64,000 nt of DNA, from assembly GCA_007449985.2 (NCBI GenBank), contig VIIQ02000085.1, positions 310,001 to 374,000 on the forward strand. Reading direction: 5' to 3'. A program made the translations under genes and the position numbers. The stretch's first letter is position 1. Every line of letters begins with the position of its first letter. Origin of the DNA: Desmodesmus armatus. Its lineage: Eukaryota > Chlorophyta > Chlorophyceae > Sphaeropleales > Scenedesmaceae. The notes under the pieces were generated by a model that ran no database searches, was not told where the DNA came from, and saw only the letters and a program-made list of their open reading frames with translations. This document shows positions 45,601-57,900 of the stretch, piece by piece.

Positions 45601-48600
45601 TAGCTGGCTGCGGAAGCCAGCACCAGTTTGCTTGCAGCGTCAGCTGGGTCCATGAGGGGGTCGTGAGCTGTGGCGGTGCTGGCATAGGTGCGCGGCGCCC
45701 GCAGCAGCACCAACATGGCGGCCACATCTGGGGTCGCGACAGCTGCAGCTGTTGACGGGTCTTGCCGGTCCTGCAGGGCGAATGGAAAGGCATGGATCAA
45801 TGAAGTGCTCGCATAAATTTTTTGGGGAAGAAAATGTTACACGCAGACACATTCGCCACACATCAATGGCATTGCCTGCCAGGGTTGAACCGGTTGAAAC
45901 ACTAAGGTGGGGAAAAACCCCGATCCCCGTCAGTGGTTTGCACCACCTACACCAGATAGTAGCCTGATTCAAAGCAAGACAGCAAAGGAGACTTCATTGA
46001 CATCCTGAGGCAACACGACAACCTTGTACAGAAGTGGGAAGCAAACAGCTAGGATCCAGCATGCAGCAGCACCAAGAAATACCCCTTGTCAGGTCAGATG
46101 CCCAAAGTCAGCCCAAGAAGGCGCGCCCGGCGCACTTTCATCTTGTACAGAGTGTATGCCAACGCAGACTGCTCTCCATGTTGAAACACTGATCGCACAC
46201 ATTCAGGGTCGTCCAGTACCACAGCATCAGACAGGGGGAAGGCCGGGCAAGCGGCGCGCAAATCATCGTAAACAGGGCACTCCAACAGGAAGTGCTTCAA
46301 GTCTTCCACATTACGACTAGTTCTTGTCCTTGCCAGTACAGCTTGGCGGTGGGCCAGGGTAGCATCCTCTCCACAACACACTCGACACAGGCGGTCAGCA
46401 CGGGGCACAGAGACCCTTCGCTTACGTCCCTGTTCTATTTCAAGGTGGGCTGAACCAATACGCAACTGGGCAAGGTTACGCGCTACATCAAAGGGCAGGC
46501 ACAACTTGATATGCGGAGGCGCATCGTCCCTTGAGAAGGGATTGAAGCCAGGATCTAGCGGGTAGACCCATGCATGATGTGTAAGCTTGTGAATGCCGAT
46601 AGAAGGGGCGGAACGCGGGTCACCTTGGGTGAGACCTCGCCACCGGGCCCTGAATAGGGCAGCCAGCGCGGCCTGCACTGCAGACTCCTCCCACCTCTGT
46701 TGCATCACCCAGTCAAGCGACTGCTGCCGCCAGTCACCAGCAAGCAACTGCAACGAGCACATAGTTTGCAGGAAACAAGAGGACCAACACTCCCGACAAC
46801 CTGCAAGTGCAAGCGCTACATCCTCACGCCACACACACCCCGCCAGGGATCTCGGCTGATCGTCACGAGCATCAGACAACTTTGTCCACCATCGCGCAGC
46901 CAGCACCACCCAGTGATACATAATGGGTCGACGATGCATGTCCCTGTACACGACATCAGTGGCAATGCCTTTGATAGACCCAGTCGTGATGCGCAAGAAC
47001 GATGTGTGTACCTTCTCGGCCTGGGTATCGTAAGGCGTGTTCTGCAGGCGCTTAGCAAATATCGCGGGTCCCCATATGTGAGATGCATACGAAAGGACTG
47101 GCTCAACAAGTATATCGAACATTCTGCACTTGATGTCAAACTGAGTCAAACAGGAGCGGCGACAACGGGTCAGCATGGCATGCATTGCCTTGCTGCCAGA
47201 CACCGCCAGAGCATCAGAGGCGCCCAGAAGCCCACGGGTCTCATGCACGCGCACACCCAAATAGACGTACTCACTTTGCCGCGCAATCTCGCGCCCTCGA
47301 TACACAAGACGGAACCCTGCCGGCACCTTCATGCCCCGCTGGCGGAAACAAACGGCACAAGTCTTGTGCGGGGCAAGATTCACCTCCATCCCAAACAGGT
47401 GGCAGAACACACTCAACACATCAACAAGCTCCTGCAATTCGCCCTGCTCAAAGCTCAGGAGACCAACGTCATCAGCATACATGACATCTGGCACATGCAG
47501 CCCACTAAGCACCGGCCCTGCCCCTGGCAGCTTATGCCTGAACATGTAATGCAAGAGCTCTATGAACAAGCCAAACAAGAGAGGGCTAAGCTCGCTACCC
47601 TGCTTGGTGCCAGAGGCTGTGGTGAAAACCTCACCCAGCTCACCATTAACGGCCACCTGACAGCAAACACGGTCATACATGGAGATCAGCATGTCCATGA
47701 AGGGACCATGCACTCCCAATTCGCGACACCGCTCAAGCAAGAGGTCTCGCCTCACCGTATCAAAAGCCTTCTTAAAATCAACAAACACCACATACAAACG
47801 CCGCCGCTGATGCCGGGCCACACTGATGAGGTGGTTGAGCGTGAAGAGTGCATCAAGTGTACCATACCCAGGCCTGAAACCACACTGAGTAGGGGCACGA
47901 AGAGAGAGCAGGGATGCCAGCCGCTCAAAACGCTGATTCATGAGACGCTCCAACAGGCGAGAGAATACATGCGACACAGAAATCCCTCTGTACTGGTCCC
48001 TTACCGCCAAGGCAGCAGGGCTAAGGGACTTCGGCACCGGAACCAACTTGCTGGTGCGCATAACCTCTGGTACACATGCACATGAGAGCATGGCCTGCAA
48101 CAACCACTGCGCACACTCGACCACAACAGGGGAAGCAGGCGCTGCGTCGCCCCCAGAGCCACCCTCTCGGACAGGAGCACATGCCAGCCTCAACAGCTCA
48201 CCCGTCAGACCCTGTGAATCAGGGGCTTTGCCTGTCGGCAGAGCCATACACTGTTGTACCTCAGCATATGAGACAGGCTCATTGAGCGCAGCCATGGCAG
48301 CTGGGGCACCCCTAGGGGCTGCCGCATACAACTGGTGTTTGAGAGCCACCTCCTCTGCGCCCAAGGACTGAGGCTCAGGTACCCTCCCCAGAAGATCCCG
48401 AAAGTACCCTGTCCAAGCTGCCACATCTGTCAGCGGTGTTTGCGGGGGCTGTCCACCAAAAAAGGCCCTCCAGTAATCCTTCTGGGTGTGGCCAAAATAT
48501 GTTTCCAACATATCAACCTGGACCCGCATCTCATGCTCCCTCTTTTTGCGCTTACAGCAGCGCTTGTACTCACGGCGCGCAGCCTCAAGGGCCTGCCGTG

Positions 48601-51600
48601 CAGCCGGGCAGCCATTGTGAGCCCCATAGACCATCCCTCGGCTCTCGTGCCATGCACCCCATGCCACATCCAACTCCCGCGACAGGCGCCGACACTCTGC
48701 ATCATACCAGGGCTGGTCCCTTCCCGTAGGCTGCACGCCCCGGTCTTGGACGCTCCTGTCCCCCCCAGCACACAACATAAGCTGTTCTGTAAATTGCTGG
48801 AGAGCATCCTCAACAGGGACATCACCAGACTGCCAAGCTTGCAGCATGGTATGAAAAAAGCCCTCGCGCCGCAAGAGAGCACCAGTGTACCCTGAGCCAG
48901 GAGTCGGACGATACACCCGGCCCCTCCTCCCCCTGCGCGGAACCTCATAACAACGCCTTGGCAAATCAGTGATTGACACATACAGGCCACAGTGATCTTT
49001 GGAGGCAGACGGCTTGAACGGCAGCACCCGAAAAGACTCCACCAAGCCATACAGGGAGGTGGAAGCGCACGCCAAGTCTACCACACTAGCGCCAACAGAA
49101 CCAGCAGACAGTGGGTTAGATACACAAGTGAACTCACCATCCTGATCCCCCGGCGCCCTACCATTGAGCACAACAGAAGACACAGCAAACAAACCCCCAA
49201 GGAACTCCACCGCTCGCGACCGGTTGGGTACCGACAGGTCCATAGAGCTCCTTTGAGGAGGGACACAGCGCAGGTGATGTATAAATGCAACTGGCTGCAC
49301 ACATATAAATGCAACTGGCTGCACACATATGACTATGCACACATGTGACTATGCACACATATGACTATAAATGCAACTGGCTGCACACATATGTGCATGT
49401 CAGGGGTGCTGCAACCGACTCCACAAGCCTCAGATGTCATCCACAGCGTGATGTGTTACAAGAGCAGTCAGTCAGTGGGGAGACATCAAGCAAAGCCCGC
49501 CAAACAGCAGCTGAAGCTTGACAATGTGAACGGATCTGGTACAGCATGTGGCACGGAGCATGGGCTGCTGCCGCACAGAACATGCCATGCCATGCATGCT
49601 GCATCAATATTGTGGACGGTTGGATGACGCATGGATCACTACTAGTACGTACTACCTATGCATGGATGACAATTGCGCCCACCTGCCACTCGAGCTCCTT
49701 GCGTGCGCGCCTCTCCGCTGTCATGTCCCACACCTCATCCAGGGTAGCTGGCAGTGAGACACCCTCACCCTCACGCCACGCAAACCAGGAGGGGACCTCC
49801 CGTATCCTCTCGGGTTGCAGCAGCGCCATACCGTGGATGAACCTGCATGACCATACGCCACACCATTCGCAGAATAGGCAAAGTCATGATAAGCAGCGCA
49901 CGCGTGCCAAAGCTCAGCTGGAGAGCTGGGATCCGCATGCGTCTAAGGAACTTATGCCGCGAAACAAAACCACATCCATGTCCAGCACAGACACGTCACA
50001 GTTCAAAGGCTGCAGAAACTTCAAAGAGAGCTTCAAGGCATGACCTTCAGCTGTCACTGGCCAGTGGGCTCCACGGGCGCTTGCAAGTGAGCTGCTGCCG
50101 ATATAAACTCCACAGGCTTATGTTGATACTCACTTGCTGAACTTGGGCACCTCCATCAGGATGCCCGAGGTCTGCAGCTCATGGACCCACGCAGGTGCTG
50201 CGTCCCTGTCCCGCAGCTTGATCTCCAAGATAGCGTACGGGAACCTGACGGCATCGGCTGCAGGGAGGTGCTCAAGAGCCTCCAGCGGGCTGCACCAGCT
50301 GCTGCTGCCAGCGGCGGCTGTTGGTGGGGCCTCCCGCAGCAGCAGCATGTGCTCATCCAGGGAGAAGCGGACTGCGTTGTCATCGTAGGCCTGCCAGGCT
50401 GACCGCAGGTATTCGGAGCGCATCACAGGGTCCTGCAAGCACAGGAGTGACAGCAGCGCGTGACAGCTTTGAATGCATGTCCAGCTTGCGCACCACAGTC
50501 GACCATGTCATGCATGCTGGCACAACACCAGGCGATGGCTGAGCTGTTGCTAATGACGATGAAGCTGAATTTTACCCCCAGCCTACTGAGCTACTGTTGT
50601 TGTACTATAGAAGGGCACAGCATGTAGGCTGCCTTGAGAGGTGGCACGCATGGGCGGAGCGGCTGCACTTATTAGTGCAGGTGATTACCTGCTGTGCATC
50701 TGCCAAGAAACTTTTAATCTGCCTCAGCAGCTCCAGCTTCTTGCTGTTGGGCCCCAGCAGCTGCTCAAGCGGCACCTGGCCAGACAGGAACGCTGGTACC
50801 TGGGACTGCTGCAGGGACGCCCGCTCCTGTGAAGCACAAAGCAGCAGGGATGGCGACCAAGCAGCAGAAATGAAAGGGATGTGGCAGGTTCACAATGACA
50901 CATGTTGCCCGGCTTGAGCGACATCAAAGGCAGCTGCCAAAGCAGAGAGGTTGAGCTATAGGTTGAGGATGCAGGATCCTGGCAGTTTTGAACTGCCAAG
51001 GCTAATTGTGGTCAAGAAGAAGCGCACATGAGGTCAGCATGCAACAATGGCGTTGCGTCTCTTATGGCAACAGGCAGCTAGGCCACTAGGGCAGAAACAT
51101 CACGTGGGGTGCCAGCATGCCCTGGCATACCTTGTAGCTTCTCTCCTCCGAAACATCCTTGTCCCTGTGTGTCTTCTGCTCCACAAACACGGGCTGCTCG
51201 GCTCCTGCCTCCCCAGTCACCCTTTGGCCATAGTACCTGCAGCATCACAGCACCCAACATCAGCTTATGACCGGGTGCTGCTTCGTGTGAAATGGGGGCC
51301 ATCTTAGAACACACTGTACCTGCAGCCCTGTCATGGCAGGGCTGGTCAGGCCCTCATGAACTGCACCTGAACTGTGTCTGGAGCCATGCTTGTCCCTATT
51401 CAGTGGCACGTTTGCATAGCCTGTGGCTGCCAGTGAAGCTGTGGTCCCCAGCCCTGCAGCTGCATGGGAGGCAGCATGGGTCTAAGTATGTTCAGCACAC
51501 ACGCTGTAGCACTGCTGGGGCACAAACTGATATGGGCAAAAGATCAGGCATGTTGCATCCTCAGGCTCACCTGATCCTGGCCAGCTTGGCGCCATCGAGC

Positions 51601-54216
51601 CTTGCCAGACGTGTGTGGTAGACATCCAGCTGGGAGTTGTCAAAGTAGACTGCAGGCAAAGCAGCACCATGCCATGAGGTCAACATGGGGGCATGCAGTC
51701 TAGGGCTGTGCTGAGTGTCCTGAGCACGAGATGCAACATCGTACAGCATGTCTAGGGCGGGCCATGTGCTGCCAGTGGCACTTTGCAGATGTGGGACGAT
51801 GTGTTGATGCGTGGAGAAAGGGGTAGCTGTGGTCAAGGTCGAAAACTTCACAGCCACTGGTCTTGGCAAGAGGTCAAGGATCTCCTGTTTGACATATACC
51901 TGAGCTGACCAGGGAAGTAACCTTGTGCTGGCTCCCTGCGGCGCCCTCAGCACCCTCGGCCGCCACAGCAGCGATGTGCCCTGAGGACACTGGGTCGTCG
52001 TCACCGTAGACCAGCAGGGGCAGCTGCTTGGTGAGCGCCAGCTTCAGCCTCAGGATGTTGGAGGGGTGCACCCAGTACTTGGTGGTGCTGCGCGTGAACT
52101 GCAGGAAGTGGGCAGGGAGGCAACAACGCAACGGCAGAAGTGCGCATGCGCGAGGTTGTGTGTGCCGGAATGCTGTGAGCTTGTCCTGCAAAAAACTGTA
52201 GGAGTATATTTCAAATTGACACACATGACCTGCCCCGTCGCTTACTTCGTATAGTCCTTTAGCAACCAGCACTGCATCTCAGTACAGTGACATGCATCCC
52301 ATTGTTGTGCACCACAGAACCCATGAAGCACCACAACTTGCAGGCTGCATGCCAAGGGCTGCACAGTGAGCACGTCCCTGACATAGCATGATGGCCCTGC
52401 AGCCACACCAGGACATGTCGTTGCATGCGCATGCAAAGGTTCCCTACCTTGTCTGGGGCGGTCCAGTGCTTCACACTGCCGGCACCTTGCATGCCGTTGG
52501 CTGCGCCTGCCGCTGCCGCTGCGTCCGCTGCATAGCGCAGGCGGGCGTAGATGACTGACAGCATCCACAGCACTCGCTCTGCACAGCTGCTGCGGGACAG
52601 CAGCTTATGAATGCAGCTGCTGTACACATCAGGCGCAACTCCTGAAAGGCAGCAGGGGCGCGGCAGCGACAAACATGGTGCAAGAAAGTAAGAATCCTAG
52701 GTTGGGTGCTGTGTGCTGGTGCCTGCGCAGATGTTTTCAAGAGTACTTCTAGGCTGCGGCTGGTTGAATGTGATGGCATGGCAGGTGCGGGGTTTCAGGC
52801 ACCGCTTGAATGCTTTTGGTGATGCATGTTGCCTGGTGGCTTATCCTCCTGCCCGCAAGACTGCTGTGAGAGGCTGCCAGGTGCCAGCGATATGCACACA
52901 TTACCCGGATGCAACCTCCATGAACATTCTGCAAACAAGCATACCCCCACGCGCGGGCCTACCTGCATGGAAGCCATGAACCTGCGCCTTGTTGGAGTGC
53001 GAGCACACACCATGCTTCATGAACACATATTCGACAGCAGCAGGCTGCCTGCTCGCAGCACCGCCCCCCTGCTTGCCGCGCACAGCATCAAACATGTGCG
53101 CCAGGAAACCAGCCTTCCTGCCAGTGGCAGCCGCTGGCGCCCCATGCTGTGCCTCCTGTGCTGGCCCGGCAGGTGCAGCTGCTGCAGGCTCGTCTGCAGC
53201 CGCAAGTGCTGCTGTGATCATGACATCGTACTGCTGCACAAGCTGTGCCAGGCTGCTGACGTTGCTGCTGATGCAGTCCTCAACACGGACCAGGTCCAAT
53301 GCGCCTGCGTCTGCGACTGAGTGCAGCTGGTGCAGGTCAAGCCCCTTGCCATAGTAACTGCTGCTGCTGCTCCTGCTCTCGAGGCCATTGCCAGCCCCCT
53401 CGGGGCCGCAATTGCTGCCGACGCTGCTGCGCCTGCTGCTGTCGTCCGCTGCAGGAGGCAGGCACTGGCCTACTGCAGCCAGCTGTTGCTTGATATAGCT
53501 GTAGCAGCTGCCAGAAACACTGTGCAGGGAGCGCAGCTCAGACTGCAGCGCATTGAGGAAGGGGCTGACCTGCGTCATGGTTGCGCACAACTCAGCAGGC
53601 GTGACCCGCCCCTCCGCTGCTCCTGTTGATGGCGCGCTCATGGCGCTTTCGTAGTCATGCTGCACGCGGTGATCTGAGGACACCAGGTGCAGCAGGCACA
53701 TGCCCAACAGGGGCACCACCTCAATACGTTTGGTCTGGCCCTGCGCCTGCGGCTGTGTCTGGGTGGTGCTGGGCTGTTGCTGCAGGATGCAGCGAGCCAG
53801 CTGCAGCTGGCGTGACGTGGGAGCGAGCGCCTGCAGCTCCCGCTGCATGATGGACTGCAGCAGAGGGAGATGGGCTGCAGGCAGCTGCAGCATGGCGCTG
53901 CTTGCGGCGCTGTTGCTGTGCTGCGACATATCGATGGCACCAGCGGGCTGTTCGCTGATTGGCAGTGCCAATGGTGGGTCTAGCAAGAAGTGCCCTGCAG
54001 GACATCAAGCAGCAGAGCACGTGTGGTTGTGGGAGATGACATGCACAATAGAACAGACCCACAGGATTTTGAGGTGTGCGTGTGGGCTCCTGCTGTCTGC
54101 ATCTGCAGTATGCGCAAGGAGACCAGCACCCTTGCTGCACCAGTTTCCATGGCCTTCCCCTGCATCACCACGCCTGTATCACCTGGGACGGCGTCATCTG
54201 GAGAAGCTACGCCCAT
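42680..54216 (-). CDS. VTC4: VTC4-type polyphosphate polymerase (SPX-like, VTC catalytic, DUF202 membrane domain)
   Basis: Vacuolar transporter chaperone catalytic subunit, making polyphosphate from ATP and passing it into acidocalcisome/vacuole. Fourteen in-phase exons, 1,432 residues: 54216-54183, 53994-52963, 52641-52448, 52098-51900, 51649-51571, 51236-51131, 50826-50689, 50432-50134, 49842-49683, 45770-45173, 44926-43880, 43569-43474, 43205-43102, 42892-42680. Catalytic tunnel (~420-735): [99 protein letters not shown]-terminal DUF202 with three membrane helices: [55 protein letters not shown]. Residues ~130-410 resemble the helical part of SPX, without its usual start. About 550 low-complexity residues precede the membrane part. 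Intron 9 (3.9 kb) contains a LINE. The start probably follows a 5'-UTR intron (TCTGCAG|AATTTATG). Confidence 0.9.
46094..49260 (-). mobile_element. non-LTR retrotransposon (L1-like LINE), 5'-truncated, inside VTC4 intron 9
   Basis: An unbroken reading frame (internal ATG 49243, stop 46094; open to 49342 through the neighbouring repeats) encodes the end of an APE-type endonuclease followed by a reverse transcriptase. Endonuclease remnant: [17 protein letters not shown] and [11 protein letters not shown] (the terminal D-H pair); everything upstream of it is missing. RT motifs: [63 protein letters not shown] and [11 protein letters not shown] (catalytic YADD). A C-terminal Cys/His cluster, CRVCC...HFLLECP, is typical of L1-clade elements. 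With no stop codon over about 1,050 residues the insertion appears recent, yet loss of most of the endonuclease argues it cannot move by itself. The 3' end lies between 46093 and about 45800; no clear poly(A) or target-site duplication was found. Confidence 0.9.
49281..49390. repeat. short tandem repeats at the LINE 5' boundary
   Basis: A 24-bp unit, ATAAATGCAACTGGCTGCAC plus ACAT, occurs at 49281, 49305 and 49367. Between the second and third copies ATGACTATGCACACAT-type 16-mers repeat. They sit just 5' of the recognisable element, so they are either the element's own upstream repeats or a pre-existing target. Confidence 0.8.
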
Positions 54217-54313
54217 AAATTCTGCAGACAATAAGGCAACAGCACCATGATCGCCAGCGACACCACCAGCGCATAGACACACCGTCAACAACGCTGGTGC
54301 CCCGGCTACGAGG

Positions 54314-54742
54314 TCACAGGCAACGCACGGCTACGGTGGGCATACAAATGCACTTATTGGAGCTCGAAGCTGCGCACAGCGCGCTGACAAACTGCCACGC
54401 ACAGCGCTGTCTCACAACCGCACCTGAGCGCGACGATTTCACGGAGGGACAAGAAAGCTTCAAGGCCGTGCAACGCTTGTGTTGATTTGTGCAGGTTGAT
54501 CGCTGGCTGGATGTGTCAGTAAGAAACTGGGCGTTGCTGTAATTGACAACCCGCTCTGGAGCACAGATAAAAACACCAGCACTGCTGGTTTCCAACGTAA
54601 AAGGCGTGGAGCACCCTTCTCGAGGCAGGTAGGGTGAAGCCAGCCAGGTGCCAACGCAATCGCCGGCAGCGGTTGGAATGACATTGCCTGACTGTGCCTT
54701 GGCCAGTGCGACCGCCAAGAAACAACCCAAAAACACCTCCAT
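54314..54742 (-). other. open frame with signal-peptide-like start, unproven
   Basis: ATG at 54742 opens MEVFLGCFLAVALAKAQSGN, which resembles a cleavable secretion signal, and the frame continues to about 142 residues with eight cysteines. It lies between the hydrolase stop (54964) and the VTC4 start (54216) on the same strand and overlaps what is more easily read as the VTC4 promoter and leader. No splice partner or family was recognised. Probably chance; listed because the signal pattern is good. Confidence 0.2.
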
Positions 54743-54963
54743 CACAAACAAACCATCCAAAGCAACGAAGAATTTTGCAACTCAGGCCGGCGCGAGCCCA
54801 CCGAGCCCACCGAGCCTTGCCCGACGGGTGCGACACAACAGGTTGAGCTGCAGACCAAGGCTCAAAGGTATGGCAGACCAGTCGTGAAAGATGCCGAGGC
54901 CCACACGAATCTTCTGATCAACCACACTCCACCCAGGTGACAGACCACCATTCCCAGCACACC

Positions 54964-57900
54964 TCACACCTTCAGCTTCCCCAGGTCAAGCTCTGCTGTG
55001 CTGCTGCACGCTGGGCACGCGCCTCCGCTGGCATGCTTGCTGTTGCCAGCATCTTTACTGCTGGTCCCTGAGGAGACTGCCTCAATCCAAGCCCGCTGCA
55101 CAGCCGGACTGGGGTCCAAGTAATGGCCATTGGCGACACTCTGTATGTGCTGAGGGCCCAGCACCAGACTGCTCAGCAACATGTTGACGCTGCCCGCACA
55201 CTCACGCACTATGAAATGCGCGCCGGGTCTGCAACCAACAGCAACACATGCGCACATCAACTGATGGGCATGCGTTCAAGCCTTGCTGCATGACCAGTTG
55301 GCTGGGGAACAGTAAGACGGCTGCAATCATTGTTGATGACCATGATGGGTGCTATGCTGCTCCTGCTGCGCACCATGCCTATGCGCCCATCCACGCCACA
55401 CTCACAGTATGACACAGGGTGCCTGCAGGCGCCGAGCCAGCGCCTCGGCATTTGCAGCTGATGCCAGCTTGTCGTTGCGACCATGGATCACCAGCACAGG
55501 GAAGCCAGCTTTCAATACAGCAGGGCGGCAAGCAAGCCACACAAGCCAATTAGCAGGGTGGACGTCACTTTTGAACTTCAACAATGCATGTGGTACTAGT
55601 AGGAGCTTTGGCCGCCGTATGCACAACAGGCGGCGATTGTCCGCACTCAGCACCGACAATGCACAGCCACACAGTGGCAGCACCATGCATGCCAAGCCCT
55701 GTCAGTAGTCCGTTCACCATGCCCCCCGCCCTTCCACCCACCTTGCACAATGGCGCGCGCATCCCAATCGCTGAGCTTGTGCGTCCAGCAGGCGTGCAGC
55801 TGGCCCTTGAAGCCATGCGTCGGCTGCACAGGCGCCCCATTCAGCGGCGTCATGTACTCCCGTCGCAGCAACTCCTGGCGCTGCGCTGACAGATGAGTCA
55901 CCTGCATGCATGTGCACAGGAGACATGGAGAGACAGTACCAGCAAGCGCCAGGCAGGCAAGCCATGGTCCGCTGCTGGCACAAGTGCCGGGATGAACACT
56001 GGCGTTTTTTCTTTCTGCAAAGCCTCTCGGAGCTTGAGAGGAAGTCCTGAGTGCGCAAGACCAGCTGGCCTGTGCTGTCAGCATTCCTGCTTATTGCGCA
56101 CTTGGCGCGCACACAACTGCTGGAAGCCCCCAAAGCTTACCCAGGCTTTCAGTGTCCTGCGCCTGAAGTGCATGCGCAGCGTAGCGTCCACAGCGTCCTC
56201 TGGAGTCCTGCAACACACACATGCAGCCACAGCTGTACCACTCAGTGATGCAAGCCCCACTGCAATGAACCAGCGGCATGAGTAGCCAGATGCGCCAGGC
56301 CCAAAGTCACATCGCATGATGGCAGGGGTTTTGCCAGATAAGCAACACACAATGTACTGGCCTGCCAGGTGTCACACAACTGCCTAGGCTCTGCCGTGCG
56401 TCACCTGGACTGGATTGTGAACCTCACTGCTTGTGTGGGAGTGACATCGACGCTGCCCCGTCACCCGCCTCTGCAAAAGCACCGCCGCACACTGGATGCA
56501 ACCTTAGCAACCGGCTGTTCATTGGGATGGTTACCCCTTGTGTGCACACACCGAGAACAACCTCTTCTCAGCGGTGTACATACTGAGCTACTTTGAGTTG
56601 ACCCCTTGCATGCATACACACCTGGCCATGACCATCTTGAAGGCAACTTTCAGGCCTTTCCAGCTGTGTGGGATGATCTGGAAGCCACCGCGTGAGGTGC
56701 CCAGCAGTGTGAGGCTCTGCACCCGCTGCGGCGCCAGCACTGCCAAGGATTGCGCGATCATGCCTCCCATGCTGAAACCCAGTATGTGTGCCCTCTCCCA
56801 TTGCAACTCATTCTGCAGCCAGCCAGACATGCAACAAGCCAAGCAGCCACGGGAGGCTGACAAAAGGCCGTGCTGGGTCGTTCCAGCCTATTACGGCATG
56901 TGTAGGCAATACATGTGAAAAGCCCATGCAATTCGGTTTCACGTCACTGACAAGCATGGCTGCAGCCTCGGCCTGTGCTGCAGGCGTCAGGCAGACTGCT
57001 GTCTAGCCAGCCGCATGCTGCATCTTTTTCATAGCCCCCCTCACCATGACTGCGAGTGCGTCTTGCGCCATGCGTGTTGTGGAGTAGGCCTGCTTTTTCA
57101 ATGGACTGCTGCTGTTGCCCACGCCCCTATTGTCCATTATGCACACCAACATCTCCTGCTCAGGCGCTGCCGGCACCACGCCTGCCTGCTGCAGCATCGT
57201 GTGCTGCAGATGGCAGACATCAACCATGCAGTGAGCGGCAATAAGCATGAAAATTTGAGGCTATGTGTGTGATGTCCATCAAGGGCATATTCCGATGTGC
57301 CAGTGCAGTGACGCTTGCTGTGGTGCAGCTACTTTGGGACCATTGTGGTCATCAATGCATGCATTGTGTCTGTGCATGGCGACTGCATATCAAGGCGGAC
57401 GCGCGCCAGCTTCTGGCAACCGGACGTGGACTGGTGGGGATAATTGCTGCGGTGTGAGGCCATCACAAGGCACAGGCACTGTGGCAGAAGCCACATTGGC
57501 ATGGCAAGGTGCTGCTGCCGCAGACAGGCACAGACACCAACATAAGTAGCCACTTGCCTGCTGCTCCCACTGCCGCTGCGCGTCAGGGTCTGACTGTCGT
57601 GGCAGCTGCACTTGCGGTTGTCCCTGCGTCTGCTGCTGCTGCTGTTGAGTGCCGCCGACAAAGTCTGGTGTCAGCTTGTGCTGCTGCACCAAGTCCTGCA
57701 GCTGCCAGCGCCAGCCACTGCAACTGCATGCCAAACCTGCAGCAGCACCAAACACAGCATGGGACCACGCGGTGTAGCTGATACTCACAGGCTGACATGC
57801 GTGCAAGTGGATGAAGTTGAAAACAGTTGCCAGGGCTGCAGCAGCACGGCTGGACATACTTGATCGACCTCCCCTAATGCTTCCTCCACGACTACTGCCA

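Noticed and set aside
46700..48085. 461-codon plus-strand open frame
   Set aside because: It lies antisense to the LINE reverse-transcriptase frame and shows no family motif; it is a shadow of that long GC-rich coding sequence.
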